Made by a program: the position numbers and the translations under genes
The notes under the pieces: generated by a model
The model's database searches: none
Seen by the model: only the letters and a program-made list of their open reading frames with translations
Told to the model about the DNA's origin: nothing
DNA from: Pteria penguin
Lineage: Eukaryota > Mollusca > Bivalvia > Pterioida > Pteriidae
DNA length: 64,000 nt
Assembly (NCBI GenBank): GCA_035048485.1
Contig: CM068592.1
Location: 37,828,001 to 37,892,000 of the forward strand
Direction: 5' to 3'
Part shown: positions 10,101 to 20,269 of the stretch, in pieces
Position numbering within the stretch: position 1 is the stretch's first letter
Layout: each line of letters starts with the position of its first letter

Positions 10101-10846
10101 ACAATATTAGTAGTATTGGTAACTTAACTAGTCCTGCGTGTCAATCAGTTAACGTACTCGGTTTATTCAACAAAAGCCAGAGGAGGCATCGCGGTCATGG
10201 TACACGCAAATACAACAAACCTGAAATACATAATATTTCCTTTGATGCTCTTTTGCCATTTATAAATACACCTTTGGGCCTTCATCACATTCGTACAAAA
10301 CTTTATTCTATTTCACTCAGAAAATTACACCAGTTCTATGTATCTTCCAGACACCGTATATATGTACTGATATAAGCTCTGCAGAGTATAGACTAGATGG
10401 CATTATTATGGACATATCGACCGCTAGACTTTTTCGTCTCGTCAAGTCAGATATATCTATGGAGAAATATAATCGCCCTTTCATCAAAATTAAATTTGAA
10501 AATAAAGGCATTGATTCTTTAAATTTTAACCAAATTTTAAATCATAAGTCTGTTTTAGAGAAAATACCTCCATATTTCAAAAACAAAGATCCGCCATGTA
10601 TTTCTTATAGCTACACACCATCCAACATTTATAATTACAAAGGGTTTTTGCAGTGTCTTGATCTTAGCATGCCATCCTCAACCGTGAGCATGTTCCTCAT
10701 CTAATTTTGTATATTCTCCTTGTGGCCATGTCATTACCGGTGATCTTGATATTGTTAAAAATATCAAATCAAGAGAACTTTTACTTAAAGGCCTAAAATA
10801 CAGAGAACCCAGATCATTCACATGGAGCCATAATTTTGAGAATATT
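10100..10846 (+). pseudogene. Naiad inter-domain linker with CxC region
   Basis: The reading passes through LGLHHIRTKLYSISLRKLHQ, then DISTARLFRLVKSDIS and PPYFKNKDPPCISYSYTP. It reaches the CxC site as T-(TGA)-A-C-S-S-S-N-F-V-Y, followed by GHVITGDLDIV and YREPRSFTWSHNF. Two or three small indels shift the frame, including one just before the TGA. The linker is diagnostic for N-terminal-endonuclease PLEs. Confidence 0.75.
10685..10687 (+). other. In-frame TGA at the first Cys of the CxC motif (possible Sec)
   Basis: The codons TGA GCA TGT align with the diagnostic C-x-C, so TGA replaces the first cysteine. Downstream the same frame is open without a stop from 10688 to the end of the 10847-11791 RT frame. 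A Cys-to-stop mutation needs one base change. Sec recoding is supported by the known multi-Sec Naiads of clams. No second copy in this window covers the site. Confidence 0.5.
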
Positions 10847-12376
10847 ATGAACTGCTGCGAGGAATATGCCACACGATGGGCAAAAAGAGAGGAAGTACAA
10901 GTCGACACTCTTTGGGAATGGATAAAATCTATTGCAGTACTGCTTAGATCAAAAATTAAAAAATTACAAGGCTCTGTAAACACCAGATTCGATCCTGATG
11001 TTGTCAGAGAATTTACCTTCCTCCAAGAACATTATATCAATACACCAGCAGATAAAGCGTTTAATAATTATACATTTACTTGTAAGAAATATTACTTTGA
11101 CAGCTTAGTGAAAGAATTTGGATTAAATTCAGCTCCAGGAAATCCTACTTATACACTCACGAACTTTTCGGTTTCGGAAGTACTTGAGAATCATAAATCT
11201 GTCCTCAATACGTTTGGTATTGACACAAATAAATTAAAATTAGAACTTCCATATTTGTACTGCATTCCAAACATGCACAAAAATCCTTACAAACAACGCT
11301 TTATCGCTGGTTCCTCGAAGTGTTCCACAAAATCTGTATCGATGCTACTCACAAAAATATTATCAGAAATTAAATCTGGATTTCACAGATATTGCGAAAT
11401 AGTATATTCCAGAAGTGGAATACATCATTTATGGATCCTTAAAAATTCAAAAGAGTTGTTAGAACATCTAAAATCAAGAAGTTTTACTAAAATTCACTCC
11501 ATCAAGTCTTTTGACTTTTCAACTCTTTACACAACGATCCCTCGTCATAAATTAAAAGACAGATTAGCGGAAATTATTCAAAATGCATTTACTAGTAAAA
11601 ACGGAAGCTGCAAATTCAAATATATAGTTAAAGGTCATGATAAAACTTACTTTGTTAGGGAAAATTCTGATTCCAAAAATAAATACACTGAAACAGCTGT
11701 CATTCAGATGTTGAACTTCCTTATCGATAACATTTTGTGGTGTTTGGAGGAAAGGTTTTTCAACAAATTGTCGGCATTCCATGGGCCCTAACTGTGCTCC
11801 GCTTCTGGCTGACATATTCCTTTACTCATACGAAGCTGAATTCATTCAGTCATTCCTTCGCAAGGAAAAAAAAAGCAACTCGTTCTTGGCTTCAATTTCA
11901 CTTCCAGATATATAGATGACTTGTTTTCAATTAATAATCCTTCATTCGCGGATTACCTTAGCATCATCTATCCAAGTGAACTGGAGGTCAAAGAAACCAC
12001 AGAAAGTAGGAATTCTACTTCGTATTTAGATATTATGTTGTCTTTCGACATTAATGGTCAATTGAACACCTCACTCTATGACAAACGTGACGATTTCAAT
12101 TTCGCTATCACAAACTTTCCTTTCATGAGCTGCAACATTCCATCATCGCCCGCATACAGCGTATTCATATCTCAGTTAATACGTTATTCCAGAACATGTT
12201 CACATTACAATGACTTTGTTCTGAGGGCTAGGCGACATTCAGTTAAGCTGCTCAACCAGGGTTATATATGTGCTAGACTAGCAACGTCACTGAGGAAGAT
12301 CTACGGTCGTTACGAGACTCTTATTACTCCATATGATATCTCGTTATCCAGACTTTTAAATGATATTCTGGACTGA
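10847..12376 (+). pseudogene. Naiad PLE-1 reverse transcriptase
   Basis: The frame 10847-11791 begins near MNCCEEYATRWAKREEVQVD. It contains PADKAFNNYTFTCKKYYFDS, PYLYCIPNMHKNPYKQRF and the motif A region SFDFSTLYTTIP. A lost T near 11733 and a lost A near 11780 break motif B (GIPMG.NCAPLLADIF). Catalytic YIDD follows (RYIDDLFSINN), then SYLDIMLSFDING, SLYDKRDDFNF, FISQLIRYSR and RLLNDILD before TGA at 12376. RT plus thumb is therefore complete apart from point lesions. Confidence 0.85.
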
Positions 12377-12499
12377 GACCGATTCCGATCATTTTACACA
12401 GATTTGACACCTTCTAAACAAGAGGGTTACCTACTTTGACTTCTCCATATATAAATACATATGGGATTTACACGATTTGACTCTTTCTACTGGGTATAT

Positions 12500-12557
12500 G
12501 TGACGGGTGTTGCTAGCAAGCAGGAGATGCTCACTCTCCCCGAGCACCTGATCTCAC
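12500..12557 (+). ncRNA. Conserved SECIS-like hairpin in the PLE-1 3' UTR
   Basis: GTGAC, GGTGTT, an unpaired GCTAGCAAGCA, mini-stem GGAGA/TCTCC, CCG, AGCACC, TGAT and CTCAC can fold into nested helices (GTGA/TCAC, GGTGTT/AGCACC, GGAGA/TCTCC). The UGAC...AA...UGAU arrangement resembles a form-II SECIS core. The helix between quartet and AA is short, so the call is tentative. All PLE-1 copies with a 3' UTR keep the block. Confidence 0.35.
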
Positions 12558-12665
12558 TCCATCACACGGGTTCACATATGCTCTTCAAGTAGACATATTT
12601 TGTTATTTTCCACTTGTTTCATGATTTTTACACTTATGGTTTGGATTTATCCATCATCTTTACAT

Positions 12666-13620
12666 TTAAGTCGAGGGCTTTTAAGGACTTTTGGACAAAG
12701 GTCACTCAAAGTCATTTTAGAAGGTCAAGGTCATTTATTAACTATAATTTAAAATACCATGAAGTACTTATATCACGTATACCTTTGATCAGGATTTGAT
12801 CATACTTCACCAAAATGTTATTTAAATTAAGGGCTTCTGGACAAAGGTCTTTAAGTGGCAGTCTTTAACTGGCAGAGCACGGTTTATCATGTTGATGTCG
12901 CATATATTTTTATACCATTATGTGTTTTACAATACCTTACGTGTTTATATTTCTATGACCTCTCAATATGCGACACCTGTTGACCCTTGTTCTTTACATG
13001 GAGGATTATTTATAAATTTTTAAATGTACTTCCTTTGATTGTTCTGCTGTTACGGTGAGTGGGAAGGTGGGCCCGTAAACCGGTTAACACACCATTTGTT
13101 TGACTTTTGTCAAATTAAATGACCGAACCAAGTCGGTATCGTAATTGCATTACAATCAAATATTTTTGTAATGTCTTATATGTTCTAGTATATTATCTAT
13201 ATTCATGTATTGTATAGCTCCATGGTGACTTCTGCCACATAACTGAGCCAGTAACTCCTCTTTTTTCTTTAAGGTCATTTCTGAAAGGTCAATGTCTCTT
13301 TTTAACTAAAGCATAAAATACCATGAAGTACATATTTCTCCTGCACCTTTCATCAGAATTTGACCATACTTCACCAAAATGTTATTTAAATTAAGAGTTT
13401 TTGGACAAAAGTCATTCAAGGTCATTTCTGAAAGGTAAATGTCACTTATAAACTATGATTTATAATGCAATGAAGTACTTATATTTTTCCTACACCTTTG
13501 ACCAGAAATTATTCATCCCTCACAAAAATATTGTTTAAATAAAGGCTTTTTGACAAAGATCTCTCAAGGTCATTTCTGAAAGGTCAAGGCCAAAATACAA
13601 AGTTTTATTTCATAACTAAT
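12666..13620 (+). repeat. ~146-bp tandem repeat array with AGGTCA words, interrupted
   Basis: Units of about 121-149 bp carry AAGGTCATTTCTGAAAGGTCAA, TACCATGAAGTACTTATAT and AAAATGTTATTTAAATTAA. A 410-bp PLE-2 tail (12856-13265) is inserted in one unit. The uninterrupted paralogous array is at 28076-28720. The repeat sits immediately at the 3' end of PLE-1 in both places. Confidence 0.8.
12856..13265 (+). mobile_element. PLE-2 3'-end-only insertion
   Basis: This is a 5'-truncated PLE-2 tail carrying GTTGATGTCGCATATATTTTTA, GTGAGTGGGAAGGTGGGCCC, TCGGTATCGTAATTGCATTA and AACTCCTCTTTT. An 8-bp duplication, TCTTTAAG, flanks it. The empty site is preserved in the paralogous array near 28258. A close relative lies at 63125-63485. 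Confidence 0.8.
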
Positions 13621-13899
13621 CAAGGTCAAACTTACTCATTTTATTTTAAGATACTGTGATCACTTGTTGTTCTACAGTTGTCTCAATTGGATATCCATAT
13701 GATACATTGAGATTTGAAATCGTCATCAATTAATACAATGATTCCCTATATACTGAGTCATTTGTTTCCGTCATTATTGTTGTGCTTTTTGGAGCATCCA
13801 TCAGTTTTACTGATTCTTTGTATATGAATTGAGTCATCAATTTCCTGCATTATAGCTGCCGTTCGGGGAGCATCCATCAGTTACTGGCAGTCTTGTTCT
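13620..13899. other. Unit-conserved spacer, no gene seen
   Basis: Paralogous to 28720-29019. It contains two copies of a GGAGCATCCATCAGTT word. No coding signature or recognised element was found. Confidence 0.5.
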
Positions 13900-14110
13900 G
13901 CTGTTGCTGTGAGTGGGAAGGTGAGCCCATACACCAGTTAACCTTACCAATTGATTAACTAATGTTACATGACTGTGTTAAGTCGATATCATAACTGCAT
14001 TAAAATCGGATATATAGATATATTTTTTGGGTGATGTGGTAATGTATTTTTCATACCATTACAATATATACTGTATATTTCTGTGGTGATTTCTTTATCC
14101 TTTTTAACAC
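13900..14110 (+). repeat. PLE-2 3' end
   Basis: GTGAGTGGGAAGGTGAGCCC, GTTAAGTCGATATCATAACTG and ATACTGTATATTTCTGTGG match PLE-2 tails. The block is shared with 1-172 and 29020-29225 and marks the entry to each gene unit. Confidence 0.6.
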
Positions 14111-14111
14111 A

Positions 14112-14800
14112 TTTCTGTTGTGATCCGCATCTTCATTTAACAGCTTTATTTTTTTTCAGCGTCTAACTATTTGACATATCATGCACAGCCATTATATGAA
14201 ATAGTGGATATGTACGTTACAAAACGTCATTTGGATAACATGACGCTTGACGTGTGTTTTATATATTATTATAAAATGACGTCATTTCTGACATATATAC
14301 CTTCAATACAAAATAATCCGTGTATAGAAATTTATATCGGATTCCTCGGTATCAAGAAAATCAAGGACTTGGTTTACATTTAGTCATCTATGAGTTACGT
14401 GTAATATCCAACCAAGACTTAACTGATGGTAAGATTACTACTCCTATGTGCAATAAGTTTTACCCATGTTAACGAACTTCAAGTAAACATTTTAAATGAA
14501 GGTTAACGTTAACTTCAAGTTAATTTAATAACAATGCATAACTTGGTACAGTGTTTCAATTTCTTATCATTCGAAAATATTGTTAATGATTACATGGGTA
14601 CCTCAGTAAATTTTTCTTTGCTGACAACGGGATAATGAATCAATGGTTGGTGAAAAGCGTTTTAAATCCTAAGTTTGAAAAAAAGGGAAAAAAACATTCA
14701 CGAGTGATAATTGCCCAGACTATGAGAGATTATAACAGTGAAGCAGTAAATATAGTTAAAGAAATGATTGTAGTAACGCGTATAAGTATATACAACACAA
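14112..14800. other. Downstream flank of Gly/Tyr gene copy 2
   Basis: Paralogue of 173-885. The frame at 14171-14383 is the counterpart of 217-450. No gene is called. Confidence 0.4.
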
Positions 14801-14856
14801 AATAATGTCAGTGGCAACTCTTTATACAAGCATGTAAATGACAAGTGTGTATATGG

Positions 14857-16084
14857 CTAATATCCACCATATCCGCCTCCTCCGTAGTATTTTCCTCCAC
14901 CACCATAATATCCGCCGCCTCCCCCGTAGTATTTTCCTCCACTACCATAATATCCGCCTCCTCCGTAGTATTTTCCTCCACCACCACCATAATATCCGCC
15001 TCCTCCGTAGTATTTTCCTCCTGCCCCATAATATCCGCCGCCTCCACCATAGTATTTTCCTCCGCCGCCATAATATCCACCGCCGCCTCCGACGTATTTT
15101 ATTCCGCCCTTATAATATCCGCTACCTCCCCCTTTTTTCCATCCCCATCCGCCTTTTCCGCCGCCACCTCCACCTCTTTTCCATCCCCATCCTCCTTTCT
15201 TGCCTGATGGATTGACAATTAAACGTGCATTATGTAGTTCATGCATAAAGAGTAAGAGAACAAACTCATCTGAATGATAGAACATTATTATGGATATAAA
15301 TCTAATGAAGTTATTAATATTAATCCAACGGCCAGTCTGCGAGAACTGAGTTTCAAAAAAGAAATTTTGAATATTCGAAAAGAAGAAAAGTCTTTAGTAT
15401 AATGCGTTAAATATCCTCAAGATTCAAATGTGTGACGCTTTCTATACACAGTACTTGTAAATCTACTAGATCTTTTGTGCGCAATAGTAAAATATTTTAT
15501 CGTCTCTGTAGGTATGTATCCATGCTGGTTGCAACTAACTAATCTGAAAGAGCATATTTCTCTAAAGCACTTTTTCTCAAATCCTAATTCAAGAGATGCA
15601 ATACATATAGGCAACAAAAATATTTCAGCACTGAGTGGAATGTATTTGTTTTGGCAATATTAAGAAACAAGAAACTCGACTAATATTTACAGATTGAATC
15701 AATGAAACGAATCTCAAATAATAAAGAGGAGAAGGCACAGATCCCTAGAAAGATCAGATGCAACTTTCCGCAAAAGCGATGGGTCAATTATATTTCAAAT
15801 TGTGGATCTACTTATTCTTACTAAAAACATTGCAATATGATAGTGCCGATTTTGAGAAAAAAAATGGTTGGAACATACTTCATTTTAGAAGATACTGCTT
15901 TATTTTATTCCCTTACTCTTATTGACTCTGCATGTCCGAGGCGAATTTTGTCATAAACCAGTTTGAATAACATACGTTCATCAGGTATAACGAATTATTA
16001 CTTACCATATGGAGGTCCCGCCTCAATAAAGACTACGAGACAAATAGACAATAGAATGGCACAGAGAAGAACTTTTGGAATCAT
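14857..16084 (-). CDS. Secreted Gly/Tyr-rich shell-matrix-like protein, copy 2 (longest)
   Basis: Exon 1 (16084 down to 16006) encodes MIPKVLLCAILLSICLVVFI and EAGPPY, ending at G|GTAAGT. Exon 2 (15203 down to 14857, 347 bp) starts after a CAG acceptor in phase 1. The product is about 141 residues with mature start GPPYGKKGGWGWKRGGGGGG. It has about six KYYGGGG/GGYYGGGG modules where copies 1 and 3 have three, so the C-terminal repeat roughly doubled. A lone KYVGGGG module and Ala/Ser substitutions (GAGG, GSGG) suggest the extra modules are not brand new. The intron is 802 bp, the shortest of the family, with no SINE. The protein ends GGYGGY before TAG. Confidence 0.85.
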
Positions 16085-16135
16085 GGTAAGTGGAGTTAGT
16101 TATTAAATGAACTGTCGTTGAATTCTGAGAACCGC

Positions 16136-16143
16136 CTTATATA
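16136..16143 (-). promoter_or_regulatory. TATA box of Gly/Tyr gene copy 2
   Basis: TATATAAG on the minus strand sits 52 bp before the ATG, in the same context (AAGCTATATAAGG) as copy 1. Confidence 0.75.
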
Positions 16144-16930
16144 GCTTACACAATGTCGGAAGCGTGTGTGTAACAGTGGTTTTCGATACATTAGTGATAT
16201 TATGCATAACATTATATTTCAATTAATCTACAGGATGTACTCTTTGATGTATATCTGAAAGCATTTGTTACATAATGATGTATGCAACAACTGGTAGGAA
16301 ATGTAATCTGAATAGCACTATTGAATCATCTCGTATCTGTAAAAAGATGTGTAAACCAAATAAGCTTTCGCTATATCATCATGTATAATCAAGAGTGAAA
16401 TTATATAATTCACGTTTACATTCAATTCAGCTGTCGCAGTCATATCAGTTGGAACCATGAATAAATGATTCACAACCTAAAGAAAAACTTTAACAGTAGT
16501 GTCCTTTCTTTCCATTGAAACAGTCAAAATGAGGTGTTCCATGGAAAAAGTGAAATGGATGAGGCAGATTCCGTCATGTATGTACAAAGGAAATAACCTT
16601 AAGATGGTGTAAAACAAGAAACACGGCAACGGTTTACAGCTACGCATTTCCGGCATTTAAATATAGGGTTTCTTTATCTGAAAATGTTATTCTGAAGTGA
16701 CTGTGTAAATATAAAAGTTTGTATGGAATACAAAGAGAAAAAGATTAAAAAGACGACCTAAAATACCGTAACTTCGGACACAAATTTGACATCATCCCTG
16801 CTTGGAATTTTCAGGGGTATTTGAGAAGTGGTTTTATGATTTATCGTCTAATAATTTTTCTACTGTAATTACAACAATCCCACATGATAAGTATACATGT
16901 ACAAACAGACTCTAACATTATTAATCACTT
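16144..16930. other. Upstream flank of copy 2; holds an empty PLE-1 site
   Basis: Paralogue of 2624-3400 and 31590-32365. At 16927-16931 (ATCACT|TACCAG) it preserves the uninterrupted version of the site occupied by PLE-1 in unit 3. No gene seen. Confidence 0.55.
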
Positions 16931-17429
16931 ACCAGATGTAATTCTGTCGCTTTGAAATATGATATCCAGACACACTTATTCTGTTGAAAATGAAACTAAG
17001 CTTAAGTACACTGAAAATGAAATAAAAGACGTACAAGCTTTCTGACGATGTATATGTTGTATCAGTAACCAGCTATTCAACAAATCGTGTTCCAATGTAC
17101 AAATTCTGCGCATTTAGGTGCCGATTTATTGATTATTTTTCGACCGGCAGACAAATGAATCCACCATCATCTTTCCTTTCTTTTATTAGTACGAAATTGA
17201 ATTAATGCAAAAGCGTCTGACACAACATATAAGAAGGGAAGAAGTCATCTGAATTTGTTGTATAACAATTTAAAAACTGTAAAAATAAAAAACCCAAATC
17301 TATATAGAAAAAATTATTGATAGATATATTCACAAAAACTTTCCAATTGAATTCCAAACTCAAGATACAAAATCCAGTCCTGTGCTTTAAATTTATATCT
17401 TCTACAGAACATTGATAGAGACGTCAAAT

Positions 17430-17640
17430 TTGCTAATTCATCGTCAAACAAGAGTAACTACTTCAATTTTACTATCGTTAGTTTCCTATGTCTCTGCCAA
17501 AATATTCCTTTATCAATTGCGTATGAAGTCTTTATATTTCAACTTATTCGACATGCTAGAACATCTACTGAGTACATATTCTTCACCTAACAAATTTATT
17601 CATTTAATTTAAACGATATGGTAAACGATATGTAAATCAC
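17430..17640 (+). pseudogene. Old PLE RT C-terminal fragment
   Basis: A plus-strand reading gives FNFTIVSFLCLCQNIPLSIA and then YEVFIFQLIRHARTSTEY. This is a decayed version of the PLE block DFNF...NFPF..SNIP..PAYGVFISQLIRYAR. The frame is broken both sides. The 16931-17430 stretch before it shows no recognisable coding. Confidence 0.55.
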
Positions 17641-17819
17641 AATTTTATGTTCCACATAAAGACCTTTGCGTCATTTATCAAAAATAGTGGTCTGACATGT
17701 AAACCTCAGTATTAGATTGTAGTTCTTGTTAGAGGGTTTACATTGTGACGATACAATATCTCATTACTTCTACTAATTGATACTCTATACAATTCAACTT
17801 TTCTATAAATACGAGTGGC

Positions 17820-18070
17820 CTGTTTGTACTTGTGCTCTATACGGAGGATTATTTGTAAATGTGTATCCTTTGATTATGCTGCTTCTGCGATCAGTAGGAA
17901 GGTGGGAACTCGGTAAACCGGTTAACCACCAGGTTTTGTAATGTATTCGTGATTATTTAACTATTTTCATATCTTATGTGCATGTTCTTGGTGATCTGTG
18001 TCATACTGCTTAGTCAGAGGTCTTTTGTCTTTTCCTTTGTATATTGTAAGTATCCGTAGTTATAAATTAC
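17820..18070 (+). repeat. PLE-2-like 3'-UTR fragment
   Basis: CTCTATACGGAGGATTATTTGT, AGTAGGAAGGTGGGAACTCG and CGGTTAACCACC match the PLE-2 3' UTR. It follows the old RT fragment at 17430-17640 in the same orientation and may be its tail. Paralogue: 33790-34070. Confidence 0.55.
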
Positions 18071-18560
18071 GTTCGTCCAATTATGAGACTAAGGGTCAAA
18101 ATGAGTTCAACAATCCATTGATTGTTATTCATTGTCACTTTGTGTTTAATTTTCCTTGAGTCCTGTTATGACTGCATGTCCTTTAGAAGCATCAATAATC
18201 TCATTTGAAAGATCGCTTTCGTGCATTTTATAGGGGTTTTTTTCGATGCCACCATTCCCCGTTTCTGAAACTGTTTCTACGTTTGTATATTAAAACTTGC
18301 TAGCTGCGCTGGTTGTGAACATTGTTCCACCTCCATACAGTTTTGTCATTTCTAAATAAGTAATATTTTTTGTTCTTAGCTCTGTTGTTCTGACTTTGCT
18401 GGGGAAACAGAGCTAAGAGATAATGGATGAGACAATAGAGATTCGATGTTTAGTGATCGCAACATGTGTGTGACATATACTCTAATGATTGCCAGACTTA
18501 TCATATAGGATGTCACATGTGTGATGTAATGTATATCTTCTGTTTATTTTTAGCTGATAC
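18070..18560. other. No gene seen
   Basis: AT-rich sequence without a convincing coding frame. The short frame at 18466-18681 is not supported. A TCTGTTGTTCTGACTTTGCT stretch flanked by AGCTCTG/CAGAGCT inverted words was noted but not assigned. Confidence 0.4.
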
Positions 18561-18960
18561 AATATTGCGTCATGTCATTAATATGCAGCCCAATCAGGAT
18601 TTATTATCTAGTCAAGAGGCATCATTAATTTTGTATATATTATCAATTGGGATGTATTATCTGGTCACATCACCACATTAATTATACTCAGCTTCACTTC
18701 ACCTTTTTTTTTTTTTGCAAACTGTGCAAATGTTTTAGTTCTTTGTCTGAGATTTACTCATTTCCCTGCCCCACCCAAATGTATAAATGTTTCCATTCTG
18801 CTAACGTTTGGTTTACTTTGACTATCATCATGTTTTATGTGTATGTCCTTAGTGATTTGTGTCACACAGCTTGGTAAGATGTATTCTGTCTTTTCTTAGT
18901 AAAAAGCATATGTAGTCAAACATGTAGACTTTCCTGATAATTCGATTATAGTGCAGTTAC
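18560..18960 (+). repeat. PLE-2-like 3'-UTR fragment
   Basis: Paralogue of 3620-3960, with CATCACCACATTAATTATACTC and GTGTCACACAGCTTGG. The frame at 18647-18877 is not coding. Confidence 0.5.
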
Positions 18961-19363
18961 GATACCGACTTAGGATGGGTGAGTGGGAAGGTGGGTCCGT
19001 AAAACGGTTAACCACACCAAATAATTGACAATTGTGATATCATGTAAAAAAAATAAATATTCCTGCATATGGAGATGAATTGTCAACAAGTGTCTCAAGT
19101 TGAAAGGTCAGAAAACTATATAAACATATATAGTAATGCAGAAAATCATCATGGTATCAAAATATATTAAGCAACATTAAACTGAACAAACAGCGCCTTG
19201 CCTGTCTGAAACGTGCTCATAACCTAGATCTGTTGGACTCCAGAATAACAATCAGAGTGAACGATGTTCAGTACCATCTATCTTTTCAAGGAAGTGTCAA
19301 CGAAGCCCGTCATTTAGTAACCACCGTCTTGTTAGTCAGCGTGCAACGTTCAAGTAAAAGTGT
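18960..19363 (-). mobile_element. PLE-2 3' part, truncated by a PLE-1 insertion
   Basis: Paralogue of 3960-4420 on the minus strand. It ends abruptly at AAGTAAAAGTGTT, where PLE-1 copy B1 begins, and resumes at 20004 with TTTTGATGAACTCCGGGTC. About 30 bp present at 4420-4450 in unit 1 are missing here. Confidence 0.6.
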
Positions 19364-20003
19364 TATTGAACACCTCACTCTATGACAAACGTGACGATTT
19401 CAATTTCGCTATCACAAACTTTCCTTTCATAAGTAGCAATATTCCATCATCGCCCGCATACGGCGTATTCATATCTCAGTTAATACGTTATTCCAGAGCA
19501 TGTTCAAATTACAATGACTTTGTTCTGAGGGCTAGGCGACTTTCAGTTAAGCTGCTCAACCAGGGTTATATATGTGCTAGACTAGCAAGGTCACTGAGGA
19601 AGTGCTACGGTCGTTACGAGACTCTTATTACTCCATATGATATCTCGTTATCCAGACTTTGAAATGATATTCTGGACTGAGACCGATTCCGATCATTTTA
19701 CACAGATTTGACACCTTCTATACTAGAAGGTTAGCTACTTCGACTTCTCCATATATAAATACATATTGAATTCACACGATTTGACTCTTTCTACTGGGTA
19801 TATGTGACGGATGTTGCTAGCAAGCAGGAGATGCTCACTCTCCCCAGGCACCTGATCTCACTCCATCATAGGGGTTCACATATGATCTTCCAGTAGACAT
19901 ATTTTGTTATTTTCCATTTGTTTTTCATTTTCACTGATTTTGTATGTCCTATGGTTTCATGATTTTTGGACTTGTGGTTTGGATTTATCCATCATCTTTA
20001 CAT
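19364..20003 (+). mobile_element. PLE-1 copy B1, strongly 5'-truncated
   Basis: It starts at LNTSLYDKRDDFNFAITNF in the RT C-terminal block and runs through FISQLIRYSRACSNYNDF and LRKCYGRYETLITPYDIS. The 3' UTR ends CATCATCTTTACAT. The hairpin block is present (19800-19860). The shortest of the PLE-1 copies. Confidence 0.85.
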
Positions 20004-20269
20004 AGTGTTTTTGATGAACTCCGGGTCATATTGTCTATGACGAATGCGTTAAAGTTTTTTGGAACCCGACGAAATACAGTTTTCGGAACCATTGACCCTC
20101 CCAAGGTTGTATACAAAATCACCGTAGAAATTGAAACATATTGTTAAAAAGTGATATTTTCGAATTTAGTTAAAGGTTCTGAATACGATCCAAAGAATTG
20201 GCAAATTTTTTTTCCCTAAGTTTGCGTTATCTTTTACCCTAATTTCAAAGTTTCAAAATACTTTGTAAA

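Larger units (their letters stand above)
9328..12665 (+). mobile_element. Near-full-length Naiad-type PLE-1 retrotransposon
   Basis: This 3.3 kb unit holds, in order, an N-terminal GIY-YIG endonuclease (9344-10100), a linker with the CxC region (10100-10830), an RT (10847-12376) and a 3' UTR. Endonuclease before RT, joined by a CxC linker, is the permuted order that defines the Naiad/Chlamys clade. Canonical PLEs have the endonuclease at the C-terminus. The copy carries a few frameshifts and one CAA-to-TAA stop but no large deletion, so it is fairly young. Its 3' end is identical to six other copies in the window. Confidence 0.85.

Noticed and set aside
12500..12557. Hammerhead ribozyme in the PLE-1 3' UTR
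   Set aside because: CCTGATCTCAC lacks the CTGANGA...GAAA pair. Naiad elements are also known to lack canonical hammerheads.
12666..13620. CRISPR-like or regulatory array of AGGTCA elements
   Set aside because: The units are a ~146-bp satellite with ordinary divergence and no spacers; AGGTCA words are part of the unit.
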